DNA from: Setophaga petechia
Taxonomy: Eukaryota; Chordata; Aves; Passeriformes; Parulidae
Assembly: GCA_024362935.1 (NCBI GenBank)
Contig: JANCRA010000003.1
Coordinates: 43,089,291-43,153,290, forward strand
Direction: 5' to 3'
Length of the DNA: 64,000 nt
Shown one piece after another: positions 1 to 12,970 of the stretch; the stretch's first letter is position 1; the number at the start of each line of letters is the position of its first letter. Position numbers and translations under genes: made by a program. Below the pieces are notes generated by a model, which worked only from the letters and a program-made list of their open reading frames with translations, was not told the origin of the DNA and did no database searches.

Positions 1-3000
1 ACTAGTCCCTGGATTTTATATGTGGGACACAGTGGTCTTGCACAAACAGATGTGCAGAAGAGCCCAGTTATCCTGGCTTAGAGGGAATATCAAGTCACCT
101 CCAGGAGAGCTAAGAACCCAGTGCCCACACTCTTTCAAGGGATTTACAGAGCACAGGAAACTTCCCTTGAGAAACCCCAGCCCAGATCAACTAAAATGAA
201 AGCAGATGATAGAAAGAAGTTAAATGCCGCTATTGTAAAGCACCTTCTTAATTTACAGCACACCTCTGAAGCAGGAAGCAGCAATTAAACATCAGCCTTT
301 GTAATTATAGCACAGGAGCCTGCCTCCACCCTCACAGCCAGCTGGAACTGCTCCCACTTCTGGAGAGCTCTTCAGCAGCCACGCTCACCCACAGCGATGC
401 TGCAGCTCTCTGTCCAGCTTAATACTGCCCCACACCACCAGCTCTGGGACCTGTCTGAGCAGCTCCTTGCCCTGACTGGACAGGATAAGGACTTGGGGAC
501 ACTGCTGCAATGCCAAATCTAACAGCAGCAAAACAGGACAAGCATCTTGTTTCTCTTGAACTGAGGCAGCTGTAAGAGGAAGGCAAGAAGCTGGAGGGAA
601 CAAACGTCAGTCATCACACAATGAAATCTTTCCTGACTTCATCCACCAGAGGAAAAAAAACTAACACGGCCTGTCCAGGGCCCACAGTCAATTAGATGCC
701 AACCTGATTTATCTGCAGTGATTTCTGCTCCTACATCAGCTGTCCAACTCTCTCCTGGGCAACTTGATTGGGAATTTTATACCCTGAATGGGCCATTTCA
801 ACAACAGTATATTACTAGTTTCTCACAAATGTTCCTCTCAGCTTGAGGGAGCAACACTCATCCATCAAATACCTTGGTGCCTTCTCTGTTTGCCACTTGC
901 TGCAACTATTTGCTTTGGCACAGCAGATCTCTGGACAGCAAGCAGGCACACTGTTATTTTCCCCAGTGACAGCACTGAAAAAGGAAAGCATATAAATTAT
1001 AGCAGTCTTGGGGGCTGCCTTCCAGCAAGGAATGGGATTTTTTTTGTGCGTGCCTCTAGTGCTATTTTTTTTTTTTTAAGATGCTGTGGAACTGCTCCCA
1101 ATTTGCTTGCTCCAGAACAGACAGTGCTGAATATATACCATTCTGGAGGGCTTAGCAAATATTACTTCAGGGAAGAAAACTTTTTCAGCACAAGGCACTT
1201 GTGGTCTGCATGCCTTGGGAGACTCCAGTAAGGTCCTCTGCTCTGTTTTTACACACATTTTGCATCATTTTACTCGTCTAGAGCAGCTGTTCTGTAGAAT
1301 ACCAGAAAACTCATGAACACCTAGTAAAGGGCATGTCCTGCTTGTACCTACAAACATGGCAAGTCCCCAGGACTGCAGCACACTGTCAGTCCATGAAAGC
1401 TGCAAGGCCCAGAGACACTGGACGACAATGACAGCCCAAATGTATATGAAAATAATGTCTTTATATATTCAAGCCATGAGTACAACCCATGGGCTTGATT
1501 TTCTACTTGTTCCCATCATCCACCTTTGCCCATTCCCCAGTGTCCCTCCACTACCAACATAACTTCAGTGGGATTTAGATCAGGACTTAACTGGATATAT
1601 AGAATCAAAAAGACAAAAATCCATTTCAAGCCAAGTAAGGATTGGAAAGAATCAATCAGTGTCTTGGAAAGTATTTAGATCACTTCTCCTGGGAAGGACT
1701 GCAGGAAACAAAGCAAAGCAATGTGTCTACCTGAGTGGGGTGCCTGAAGCTGCAGGAAGATAGCTGTGGAAATAAAGCAAAGGCTCTGGGCTGCTGTAAG
1801 ACTAATTAAAACCTGATTTAACTGGGCCTGCAATTTTTAATCTAGATTTTGGAGAGTTGCTGAAGCATTCCTTAACATAATTTTATCCAGCAGCCCCTGA
1901 AATGTATTCAGTGTCAATTGGCATCTTTTTCCTGGGACAAACATCTACACTGGCAGCTTCTACCACTGACACAACACATCAACTCACATAAAGGAAAAAA
2001 ATCACTGTTAGCTAAAAATATCTGAATGAAAACAAAACAATGTTTCAAATACCATTGTATTACCCTGACTTTCTTTCCTTGGCTCCGTCTTTGTTTTCTA
2101 TGGCCACTGACATAGCCTCTGATAGCTGCAAAAAACTGCCTGACTTCACATTACTTTTTAAATAGCAGTAGGAGACATTTCCTTGAATTACATTCATGAG
2201 AAAATGCAACGTGATAAATTTCTCTTGTAAACAACACTTCTGAAGTCTATGAAGAACTACTGAATATCTCAAGAAAAGGCCCAGTAAATGAGCTGTGAAA
2301 GGAAACAGTGGCAGGCATGACGTATTTTTCCCCCTCACTTTCCAGAAGCTGCTCATTAAGTCCAGTTTTAAGTGGGGTGGAGACAAGCCACAGAAATTCC
2401 CAGGATAACACTGGTGTCTGATTAATGAGAAATGTCACATCAATCCAACAGACTTGTAAGGAAGATGTGACTGTTGCATGCACACAGGCACTAACATTTC
2501 ACTGTGTGTTTGCCCCAGAGCATCCTGCCCACCTGCTCCCTTCCTGTTCCACTCAAACCTTCCTAAAATTAGGACCATTTCTTCAGTCTCGGTCCAAGTT
2601 TCCACCTTTATCTCCCAGCCTGCCAGTGCTGGTTAAACAAAGAATTTTGAGCAGAAACTACTGTATTCTGTGAGAGACACACTCCAGAGAGCAGGAGGAT
2701 GAGCACACAAACCCAAACACAGCAGCACCGGATGCTTTCACAAGGGAAGCCTTCTGCATCCTTTCTTACAGTAGATATGAGCACAGAGAGGAAAGAATGA
2801 CCTCCAGATGTAAGTCATCCTAGGAAAGTTACTTTAAAGGCAAAGCTGAAGATTTTGTACTTTTTGTGCTAAACACAAATCTTTAGGGGTTTTCTCTGAA
2901 GTCTGCTCAGGTACCCTGCACACATCTGCTGGGTGAAAAGGAGCAGCGTGTCTGTTTGATACAAAGCAAGTACAGAAACACACTACATTATCCTGCACAA

Positions 3001-6000
3001 CCTTTTAAAACATTTAAACACAGAAGAGTAGAGGAGGAGGCATGAAGGCGATTCCCCATATTCCTTGGGATGGTAGGAAGCTGGGAATGCTCCTTTAGCC
3101 CCCTCACAGCCAGCGGGTTGTTCCAGCTCCAGCACATTTCAGCATTTTACAATGCATCAGCCATGGCCAGAATCAACATATATAATGCTCTGTAAAAAAG
3201 TAAAACCCACCAGGTTGCCCAGGACTGCTTTGGCTGAAGTAATTCAAATGGCAAAACAGCATTTTTTAAAAATAAATCTATTTCACGTGGATTTGGCTTG
3301 TTTCCAACACCAATTAACAGGAATATTGAATTCCTGGGTAGATAAATATGCAGCTTCTGCCTACTGGACTTTCATGTAATGACACTGTAAAAACCTAAAA
3401 AAATCTGATTCTATCTGCCAGAGACTACAAAAGCTGTATTCCCCCAATACAGACCTTTATATACTCCCTTTTCTGAAAGGATTTACATTCAAATTAATTT
3501 TAAATTTGGCAGTAAAAACTGCAGTGCACAATTCCTCTGTCCACCATAGCCATATAATTGTTATAATTCGGCTTTTTTAGGCGTGCGTTCTTAGGCATCC
3601 ACAGAGATGCTCTGGAAGGGGTAGCAGCAAATATCCTGCTGCAAGAGAAACAAGCCAACACTCTGCAAGACACTTTTGTTCATTTTCTGTAACAAAAATA
3701 CACCAACTCTGCTGCTTCTTGTGCAAACTAACAAACTACCCTAATTGACAGCACCAACACTCATCAGCCTGCCCCCACAAACAGCAACCTTTTCCCTCTG
3801 AGCTCCCTCACAGCCACCCAAGCTCCACACCACGGATGGTGTCCAGGCATCTCCAACTTGACAGCTGATGCTTATCCACTGCCCAGCCACTGCTGTTATA
3901 TTTAAGCCAGAGCCTTGCCTCACACAGAGTGATCTCTGTATCAGAAAGCACCACTTGGGGTAACAAGAAAAACAGCACTGCAGCTGCAAGCTCAGGCATC
4001 TCAGAGACAAAAATCAATAGGGAAGTTTGTAGGGGGAAAAAAGGAGGATACAATGTTTTGTTTAACTGCATTATTGTGCTTTGGACCCAACACAGCATTC
4101 TTAACAGGTGACATGGAAAGCCATTCCTAAAAAATAGGAATATGTAACATTTTGTGAACCCTAGGTTATAGAGATTTTGGCCCTTTTTTAAATCAACTTA
4201 ATGGCTCATTTTTCAAGTACCAACTTTGCATAATTTCTTTTTGCTACTGTATTTAAAATCCAAGGGACACTTCTTTCTTGCATCTTTCCCACACCCTGCT
4301 TCAGGAAATGACAAATCACTGGAATAGGGACCAGCAACATCAAAAGAAAGCTGTTTTTTAATTTTTATGCATCTGTACCAGCTGGTAATTTATAGTTTAC
4401 AAAGCTGGGGATGGCTGAAATTTTGTTCCAAGGAAACCATGCTCTGTTTAATAATGAGAACAATCAAATGCCATGATTTGTAGGAAGCAACTTTTTTCCT
4501 TGACCTTTTTATTACTGGCAAAATGTCAGCAGATTACTGAAGTGCAGAGAGCACAATCTATGGTAAATAACTTTGTGTTGCCACATACCAGACCAAAACG
4601 CCCCCTCCTCCCTGTCCAGACACAAACCTTGGCTTTCCAAAACAGCTCTGATTTATAAAGAATTATAGATAACTAACAGAGCCTGAATGCCAAGTGCAAT
4701 ATCGTGGGTGAACAGGGCTTGCTCAATTCCTGGAAGCATAAACAAGGGGGGAAGGAACAAAAAGAGCAGGAGCCAGAATGCAGCCTTACTTCTGTCTTTG
4801 ACAGCTGCAAGATCACTGCTGACATAGCACATGCAATCCTCATCCTTACCTGAAATGCAGAAGCATGAAAAATTGGAAAGGACCCAGCAAAAAACCATAA
4901 GGCTGTCTCCAAGTCTTAGATCAACTGCAATGAGACTTAAGATGTACAACCCACTTAACTAATCAAAGACATGTAAGGGATCACCTGATCACAGTCTACA
5001 ATCACTTAGAGGGAAAAGATGTCAGAAAGCTGGAAGAAAGAAGGTAGAAAAATGCCAGATTAGAGAGAAAACACATATCTTTTACTGTAAAGAAAACTAC
5101 CATTTCCACACATTTCTGAAGAGCACAAAAGAATCACCACCAAAAATTAAAATGCACTACCTGCCTAAGGAAAATGCTGTAATTCAACCAGAAATTACTA
5201 GATGCAAGAATCCCAGGTTAAAATCCTTGCAGATGCAAAGTCAAATGAGATCAACAGGATCGATACAGGTGGCTTTAACATCCAAGATGCAAAGAAAAGC
5301 TACATTGTCCAGAAAGCAAGCTCCAGCCTTCCTACTGAGCCCACTTTCTCACCAGATAAGCACCTTAGGAGATCACCCTGCCAACTGCTGAAGAGCCTTT
5401 CTCCAGCTGCCTGAGCCCTGCACCTCGCTGTGCTGCAATCAAGCAGCAGAGCAGCCAGCAATGGGCAGCTCATGCTGCTTGTTAAACACTTCTGGCCCCA
5501 AAACACCACATTTCTTCTCCACTTAACTCTTCTAAGGTACACTTCCAAATCAGCCTGAAGAAAATATTGTTTTACTGACTTCAGTAAAATAAACCTTTTT
5601 CTTATTTCCCACGCTGTTTCATTTCCTCGTACTCAAAGCTAAATGGCACAGATATTTACAGTACTGGGAGTCTCATCTGTAGCTCATCTAAAGACAGCCT
5701 CACTGAGCCAACAGCTCACAGTGCAGTAAGACTGCCCATTAAAAACACTATGGGATAATTCCAGGCTTCCTACGGGCACCATCTATGTGTACAGCTCAGC
5801 TCATTTTCTACACATTATTAAAAGCTGCTCTGCTTAACTCACCATTTAATTTTGATGTTAAATGAAAGCAAAAAGCATGACAAAAGAATGGGAGCGAATA
5901 AAAAAAAGAAAGAAAAAAGATGCACCTGAAAACCTCCCAGTAGCCTTATCCAGAGAGCAAACAGGCATACTCTGGCTGGAACTGGGCCAGCAGACAATGC

Positions 6001-6100
6001 CAAATAACACCAAGAAGAGATCAGACCCTCTCCCTGCCCTCATAACAGAACCCTGTAGGCCAACACAGGAAAATAAATAAAACCCAACCCCAAAACTTAC
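1..6100. other. Non-coding DNA, no gene recognised
   Basis: No frame here shows a recognisable protein domain, and the longest frames (about 100-150 codons, e.g. 788-1231 plus) have no sensible splice context or conserved-looking composition. Small features visible are a T run at about 1063-1078, and a short stretch at 1562-1583 (acttcagtgggatttagatc) that recalls a motif common in ancient amniote repeats. On the minus strand, 4849/4850 has a consensus-like donor (CAG followed by GTAAGG), but no convincing exon leads up to it. The segment is best read as intronic or intergenic. Confidence 0.6.
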
Positions 6101-6104
6101 TTTG

Positions 6105-6258
6105 TTATTTTTCCGGTGCAGACAGAGGCACAGAGGTGAGCAATCTCCCCACAGCTACAGGAGGCCTGTGATGGAAGCAGGAACTAACACTGATCTCCTG
6201 ATTTCAAAGCCAAATGCCCTAACCACAAAATTATCCTACCTGCATTGCCTCAACCTGT
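6105..6258 (-). mobile_element. MIR-like tRNA-derived SINE remnant
   Basis: Read on the plus strand, the order of landmarks follows the reverse complement of a MIR/core-SINE: 'gaggcacagaggtgagcaa' (about 6126-6144), then 'cccacagctacagg', then 'aagcaggaactaacactgatctcctga', then 'ccctaaccac' (about 6217-6226), which corresponds to the tRNA-derived A-box end. The match is diverged but keeps spacing and order over roughly 150 bp. MIR elements predate the mammal-bird split and survive as rare old copies in bird genomes. The element would be inserted in minus orientation. A different old tRNA-derived SINE is the main alternative. Confidence 0.55.
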
Positions 6259-7079
6259 CTCATCCAGAAGAACCAAATTAGTGGAGAAGAGAAGGAGGGA
6301 GAGAAGGGAAGAAAGCAGAAGGTTTATCAGGAATATTTCTGGTCCACCTGGGAGCAAACACTGCTTACACTGGTCCCCTGTAATTGCACTCCAATGAATC
6401 TGGAACAATGATATGAAGTTCTGTGCTCAAAATACTCAGCTTTTTGAGAGTTCAAGCAAGGCTGACACAGAACTTCTCTTAAAGCAAGAAAAAGTCCCAT
6501 ATTGCTTAATGCTTTTTATACAGGGGCTGAGAATGCTCAAGAGATTAAATAATTCACACACTGCCTTTCCCCAGGGGTTCACATCTAGCCCAGATCACAA
6601 GTGTCAAGTACAGTCACACGCACTCTTGATAGACTTTGAGAGGTAAGGGCACGGCATGAGTGCAACTCCCAGGAGATAAACACTTGTATGGGACAAGTCC
6701 CTGTGGATCAGCTCGGCAGCAGTCCTAGCAGGACAGCAAGGGAAGTCAGTGCAGGAAACACTGCAGAAAAGTGGCGTCTTGGATGCCAGGGTACAGAGGT
6801 GAAAAAATGAGGGAACATGCTTTGGTTTTCCCCTTAACAGCTTCAACTTCCAAGGACACAATGAAATCCTGCCCCAGATAAAACACTTCCATCCACACGG
6901 AGAGGCAGGGTGTGCTTATAGCAGTTCTATGTTAAAAGTGGCATCAAAGATGCCATTCTCAATCGCATCAAATATGTCAAGACAGGGAGTTGGTGTGTTT
7001 TTACATGAGGTACACAACTCTGCACACCTTGTGATTTGCCCAGGCTCTCAAACAAGGCCAATGGAGGGAAGCAACAGCA
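6259..7079. other. Non-coding DNA, nothing recognised
   Basis: Unique-looking sequence between the SINE remnant and a CpG-rich patch. I see no repeat, exon or regulatory motif that I can support. Confidence 0.6.
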
Positions 7080-7285
7080 CAAGGTGCCGCAGCTCTGGCG
7101 CGGGAAGAGCAGCAGGGGCGGTGCTGGTGGATGGCAGAGAGCTGGGAGCGCCCACTCAACCTGCCCGGGGACTTGAGATGTTGCAACTTGCTCCAAGCAG
7201 AAAAGAGCAGCAAACCGCGGCTTTCTCTGCAGCGCGGGCAAAGCACAGAGGGAGCAGAGCCCCGGGGGAGCCATGCTACACTGCA
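7080..7285. promoter_or_regulatory. Small CpG-rich cluster
   Basis: About 200 bp stand out from the surrounding AT-rich DNA by GC content and around a dozen CpG dinucleotides, including ggcgcggg, ggggcgg, cccgggg, ccgcgg and gcgcggg. Such an isolated cluster may be a minor or alternative promoter, an enhancer or an old exon. Both strands carry overlapping open frames here (6927-7361 minus, 7131-7490 plus), but these are expected in GC-rich DNA and none looks like a known protein. No clear TATA box or consensus donor was found. Confidence 0.35.
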
Positions 7286-10200
7286 GTGCCTTCAGAGCCG
7301 CAATGGCATTTGCTGTGTGCGCCCCTGCCTGTGTAGCTCCAGGCTTGGCTGGAGGGTGCAATCTGGTTCTTCACTCTATTTCCACAGCCATTTGCACTTG
7401 GAGTGCCTGCTGATTCCTTTAATAAACTGCTGCATCCCAGAGGTACAAGGGCAGAAAACTCTTCTAGCAAAACCTGGGAGTCAGCAATAGAGAGGGGAAA
7501 ATTAATTATTAAGGACCACATTGGGCCAGGTTTTCTTTCTTTCTGTCTCAAGCAAAACTTAAATCACTTCTTCCTTCCCCCATTGTGGTTATGGTAATAA
7601 CGCACAACTATTCATTATCCTCATCTTAACTAGAAAAGCCTCTTTCAATTTAGCACTTAATATAATTACAGTAAATTAAACAGTGTCTAGAAAAAGTCCT
7701 ACCTTTTCACAGCTATTACCTTACCTCTATGAAACTCTATCAGTTAAAAGTGAAGATAGCTATTAAACAATAAGGGTTTGTAGCTATTCAGTGAACAGAA
7801 AAGTGAGATGTTCAGTGGAAAATTGTTCAAAATCTATTTCTAAATTCAATACCACATCTCCAAGGAAAAATGGGAGAATCTCATTAATGGTATTGCAATG
7901 TCCCTCTCACATTGCAGAGATAGTACTTGAGTACCAATTCTCTGTTCACTTTCCTTCACTTCAACATTTTCCTTTTTTAATATGAGGAGAAAAAAGTCTG
8001 CCTTTTATAGAATCACAAGGTAAATTATTGCCTTTGTGTGCTTTCAGCAAAAGCTCTCTCTGGCTAGTGATACATCATTAATGTGATTTCTCCAAGAGAA
8101 ATACAGGATAAAAAGCACTTGGCTGCCATGAAGTCAATGGGAAAACACGCAGACTTTGAGAGGGTCACGATAAACAAAAAATAAAAGCCATAAATTTCCA
8201 CACTGGTACTCTAAAAAAAAATTATTAAAAAAAAAAAAAAAAGAAAGAAAAAGCATTTCTACAACAGGTACTCAAGAGAGGCATTTGGTAAATGGTCATT
8301 TTCTCCTAAATAAATCAAATGCTGGTAATACTTGAGTGATATTAGAAGTCTTATTTTTAACACAACATAAGCTTACCAGCCATCAGGAATAAAATATTAA
8401 GTAGGAAATATCTTTAATATATTGCTTTTCAACAATGGGAAGAACATTAGTAATAATTAGCAGCCAACACTGGAAGTGCTCTCTGCTAACTGCATCTTGT
8501 GGATAACAGCAAGTCTTATGTTAACACAATGATGTCAGCTGACAACAGCTTTATAGCAGAGAAAAGCATATTGTGCATTTCTGGGAAAAAGAACCTTTAG
8601 TGTTGTGGGGATTATTATGGTTAAATTGCTTCTGAGTCACAGTCTGTTATTGCTCAATGTTTCTCACTTGGTCCCTACCTACCTACCTCTTATTTCCTCA
8701 TGGGCACGCACCTGTTCAATGAGAACAAAACTGCCACTGTTGCACCCACTGATTTAGCTCTTTTAGACAAGTTATTCAGTATCTTGCCTACATAATGAGA
8801 CTGTTTTAATTTATATTACAGAACAGCCCAGCAAAATCCAATACTGCTCCAAATATTGTATGAATTTCCAATAAGACACCTTGACACCAAAGAACACAAT
8901 CCAGGCAGAGAGAGGATGAAAAAAACATGGAAAGCTGATATTGAAACACCCTAGCCATGTACCTTCTCAGGGAACTCAGAAATGAGAGACCATGCACTAC
9001 ACTTCTCAGATATACTCATGGCTAGGAGATCCTCCCAGCTTCTCAGTACACCTCACCCTCTTGGAAAAGAAAACTTTCAGCACCTACGCTGAGAGATTCC
9101 ACAAGCCAGAACTTGAACACCAGCTTGGGAAAAACTAGGTTAGAAGCCTGACAGTCTAGGCTTGGTTTAAGCAGCCTCCAGCCTTGTCCACAAGCAGAGC
9201 TCCCCAAGTCTACTGCAAGGCATAGGTGTAGGAATAAATGAGTGCAGGTATTAATAAACGACTGCAGCTGTGCCAAGGTGCCTCCCATGACCTGGAGTCC
9301 AGAGAGAAATTCAGGCAGTAACAGCAGTTTGATTACAGGCAACAAAGCTTGGGTGGTTCATCAGTCAAAAAAAAAAAAAGAAAAACAACCAAACCCAAAA
9401 CAACAACAACAAAAAAACCCATAACACTGAAAAGTATGTTCAACAGCCAAGAAAGAGGGCCTTGTTTACATCCACTGAACCTGAATTAAAACAAACAAAC
9501 AAAAAATTTACACATGGTTATATACATTCTATTTCCTCTTGAATGAGAAAGGTTGCAAAGGCAGAGGAGGACAAGGAGGCTGGGGCAAATAACAGATGTC
9601 AAAAAGGAAAGAAGAAAATCTACTATAAAAGAACCTGAAAAATACAAACACTGTGTATTTCATATTTAACACACCTGTGTCCTGCTCTAGATTACAATAA
9701 CAGAGCTCCATGGAAAGCAGTTTAAATTACTGTCTTGCCCACTAATGCTATATTTGTACTGTCCATTCAGTGCCTGCTGAAAGCCTTCATAGTCCAAGTA
9801 AGGATGTACAAATTTATTAAAAAAAAAAATACTGTTTAGACCCAAACGGTCTGACTCACACGTGAAAGAAAATGAAATTATCTGCAAATCCAGATTACTT
9901 TCCTTAGTAAGGTAAGGTAAAAAAAATAACTCACTGCATCAGCAACTGTCAGGCTTGCAGCAGTGCACAAGGCTCTTTTTCAAGGCAAGACAGAAAGAAA
10001 AGACATAAAGATTCATCTTATAAAATGGAAATCTCATCCATGCCAGGAGCTTGCCAGAATAACCACTCTGACAGAGCATTAATTCCAGTGGCAATTTCAC
10101 ATTCACATTTCAGGGATTTTACAGATGAGCCAGCAACAGCTGCCCGAATGAACTGTGTAATGTTTGATAAGGTGTATAAAAGCCTTGGTCACCTCCTACT

Positions 10201-12877
10201 TCTACATACAAGTGATTCTCTCCAGATGCTGAAGTGATAGCAAAACGAGAACATGCAAAAATATCCAAACAATAACACAAAAGAAATTTAAGTTGTTCTT
10301 TTCATTCTGCAAAGATTATTCACAATGATCAACAGTTACCCATACCATGCAATGGAGCAGAATGCCCTTCCTCTCCTCATTGGGACATGGCAATTTATTG
10401 CTGTGAGGAGAGAATCCCCATCATTTTAACCTGAGAAAAGAGCAAATCAATTCAAAAATGCAGTGCTAGCATAGGCTTTCCACTCTCAACTGGCATCAAA
10501 CAACACAGGTAAGCAAAGGCAAGCTGCCTCTGCAGCACTGAAGGTGGGATGGAACAATGGCACTACGACAGTTGTCTGCAACAAAACGCATTGGCATGAA
10601 AATTAAAGTACCTTTCAGAGCAATCTCATGATTTTGCTGAGAGAAAACTGAAGGAGAGCTATCAGGACACTGCTTATGTGCCTGAAGTGCTGGGACACAG
10701 AAGGACCAAGCTCACATTTAAGCTTTGCACTCTACATAGAACGAGACATTTCATCCCTCGATGCCTCTCTGCCACATCTGATAGATCAGCAGCAAGTCTG
10801 CTTTTATCCTGGTTTCTGCTGATCGATTTAGACAGCACACCCTTCAGGACTCTACTACAGCAGCATTCCAGTTTGGGAATACACACAAAATAGCTATTAC
10901 ATTATTCCTTGGGGGTACAATTTCACATTGATTGATTCACTGACAGATTAGATAGGATGAAGCAGGCAACCCCCTTGTAGAGTTTCCCCCCTCCTCCCCA
11001 GGAGAGTTGCACACGCCCCAGTTTATTAAGGATTTCTCTTTTGCCTTTAGCTGGTTAATTTTTCACTGATGCTATAATCATGCGAATGGTAACCAGGTTG
11101 CCAAAACACTCAAACTCATACAGCCCTGCAGTCAATTCCCAGTAAGTTGAAGCTTGGCATGGAATTTAACAAAACACATACAAAAACTACTATCAAGAAA
11201 ACTGCCAGCACAGTAAAGTTATTGATATTGGAACAGAGCACTGGCCTCAATGGTACACTGCAAAGGAAAGCCCAGGTATACAGCTGGCTGTTTATTAAAC
11301 AAAGAGCAGAACTGAGCCTTTTAAATTCAGACTTTGATTTATAAACCTATAAATCCTTCAATGTGAAAGGAGCATAAAGGAAAAAATGGCACTATTTCAA
11401 CTAAAGACACTACAGAAAACTGAGACTAAAGAACAAGGGATATGCCCATGTTTTTTATGCAGCTTGAAAGAAATTAAAAAATACCAGCACACAAGCAGCT
11501 GGACTATTCTAACCTTCTAACCCTAATCCCCCTTTCACATCACTCTCCTTCTGTGATGGGCAGAAACCATTTACAGGTAACTCTTACTAGCCTGCTGTTA
11601 GCTGCTTCCAATTTTGCAGAATATTCTCCTTTAGTCCCTTGATCTTTTTGTGTTACACAGATGCATATACAGTACCTAGAGCCCGATGCAAGGACAACAC
11701 GCCCACACCTTGAGCAGAGAAAGAGTATTCCAATAATTAAGAAATGTGGAAACCTGGGCAGGTTGCACATTGCTCCTTAGTCCTCCCCACAGAGGCTCAG
11801 CAGCTACTTATCAAAAGGGTGTTTTTCAGGATGGTCTCCTTCCCCCTTCATTGCATGACCAGAAAGAGCCACAGTGGTGGGGAGGAGCTGGGATGAAGGC
11901 AGAACCTGTGATTTAGACACTGCCCTGTACAATTAAATGCACCACAACCACACAGCTCCAAAATGAGGGCTGAGGAGCACCTGGGAGGAGTTTCTCAGTC
12001 TCAAGATGCTTGATGCTCTATAGCACATCATAAACACCAGCAGTGAGACAGTCAGCAGCCTGCATGAGGAGTGAGCAAGCCCAGACCCACACTGAGACAT
12101 GCTGGCAGAGCAGGTCACTGTCATTCCTGCCAAAACCCATGTGTATTTGGCATTTGGATTGTTCCCATTCCCTGAGCTGCTTCTTGTGTTTCCTTTACCT
12201 TAGTAACCACAGCAGGCATGCACAAACACCTACAACGTGCTGCCAGGGACATCTCATGTTGAGGACTGGAGGCGTGAGGAGCAACATTTCTGGCTGAGAA
12301 AACACTGCGCTGTTAGTGCTCCAAAGGCAGGGAGGTCAGGAGAAAAAACACTAAATGCAGCTTTTCCCCCAAATAAAACAGGAGATCAAATAGCACAAAT
12401 CTCTGCAGTGGCAGAGGGAGGTCTGTGCTCTGCAGCTCAGAAGCAGCAGGGCCCTGCTGACACACTTCAGGGCAGTTTCATTTTTACCTCTTCAGCCCCA
12501 GCCCCGCACTAAAAGACCTTCAGCAGTGGCAATCCTGACAATGTCACAATTGCCTCTAGCAGATAATATCTCCCTTGGACATGAAGTGAGTCTAACCCAA
12601 TTCAGATTAGCTTAACTGAAATTTTTATGATCTATGAACATAATAATTAGTCGAGTCTCAGTTTTGCTCTGAGCATGGCACACTGATTTCAAACACTGCA
12701 TATTACAGATTATAGGAATGGCCCTTCCCTAGAGATACCCTGATCTCAAACCACAACATGTGTATCAGACACAGAGCCATTTTTCTCCTGCTGTAGCCAA
12801 GAAAGCACCTTGAGCAATATCTAATCCAGTAATGGAAACTGAACCACCTGTACTCTGCAAGCCTCCCTCCCACTCAC
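7286..12877. other. Non-coding DNA with A-rich tracts
   Basis: No gene recognised. Low-complexity A-rich tracts occur at 8213-8252 and 9367-9420 (with CAA repeats), and a CAAA-type run near 9492-9505. A TATAAAAG word at 10175-10182 has no supporting promoter context. A motif at 8129-8142 (tgaagtcaatggga) resembles an ancient amniote repeat core that recurs at 38097. If the proposed minus-strand gene is real, this segment would lie in one of its introns. Confidence 0.5.
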
Positions 12878-12970
12878 CTGATGAATCAGTGTTGCAATAA
12901 AGCACATGAAAATTAAATTAAGCACCATGAAAAGATTAGAGCAGTAAATCCGCCTTTCAGTTACTTTCAT
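12878..12970 (-). CDS. Candidate first coding exon, membrane-anchor-like (speculative)
   Basis: On the minus strand an ATG at 12970 opens 31 codons that run without a stop into a textbook donor (CATCAG then GTGAGT, junction 12878/12877). An in-frame TGA lies two codons upstream, so this would be a start exon. The peptide begins MKVTERR and continues as an uncharged stretch rich in L, I, F, M and V (roughly residues 8-29), ending in HQ. That is the layout of a short basic N-terminus followed by a signal anchor or transmembrane segment. A possible acceptor (TTCTGTTTTGAAG) lies near 13013-13026, and the CpG-island donor at 14375 could feed it. Against this, the start context is poor, the T-rich sequence makes hydrophobic codons by chance, and I recognise no family. 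Phase at the donor is 0. Confidence 0.22.

Noticed and set aside
4793..4862. Minus-strand exon candidate with CAG/GTAAGG
   Set aside because: The strongest site can be read either as acceptor or donor, the implied exon would be tiny, and no neighbouring exon supports it.
10175..10182. TATAAAAG word as a promoter
   Set aside because: No CpG enrichment, initiator, donor or coding frame downstream; single TATA-like words are common in AT-rich DNA.
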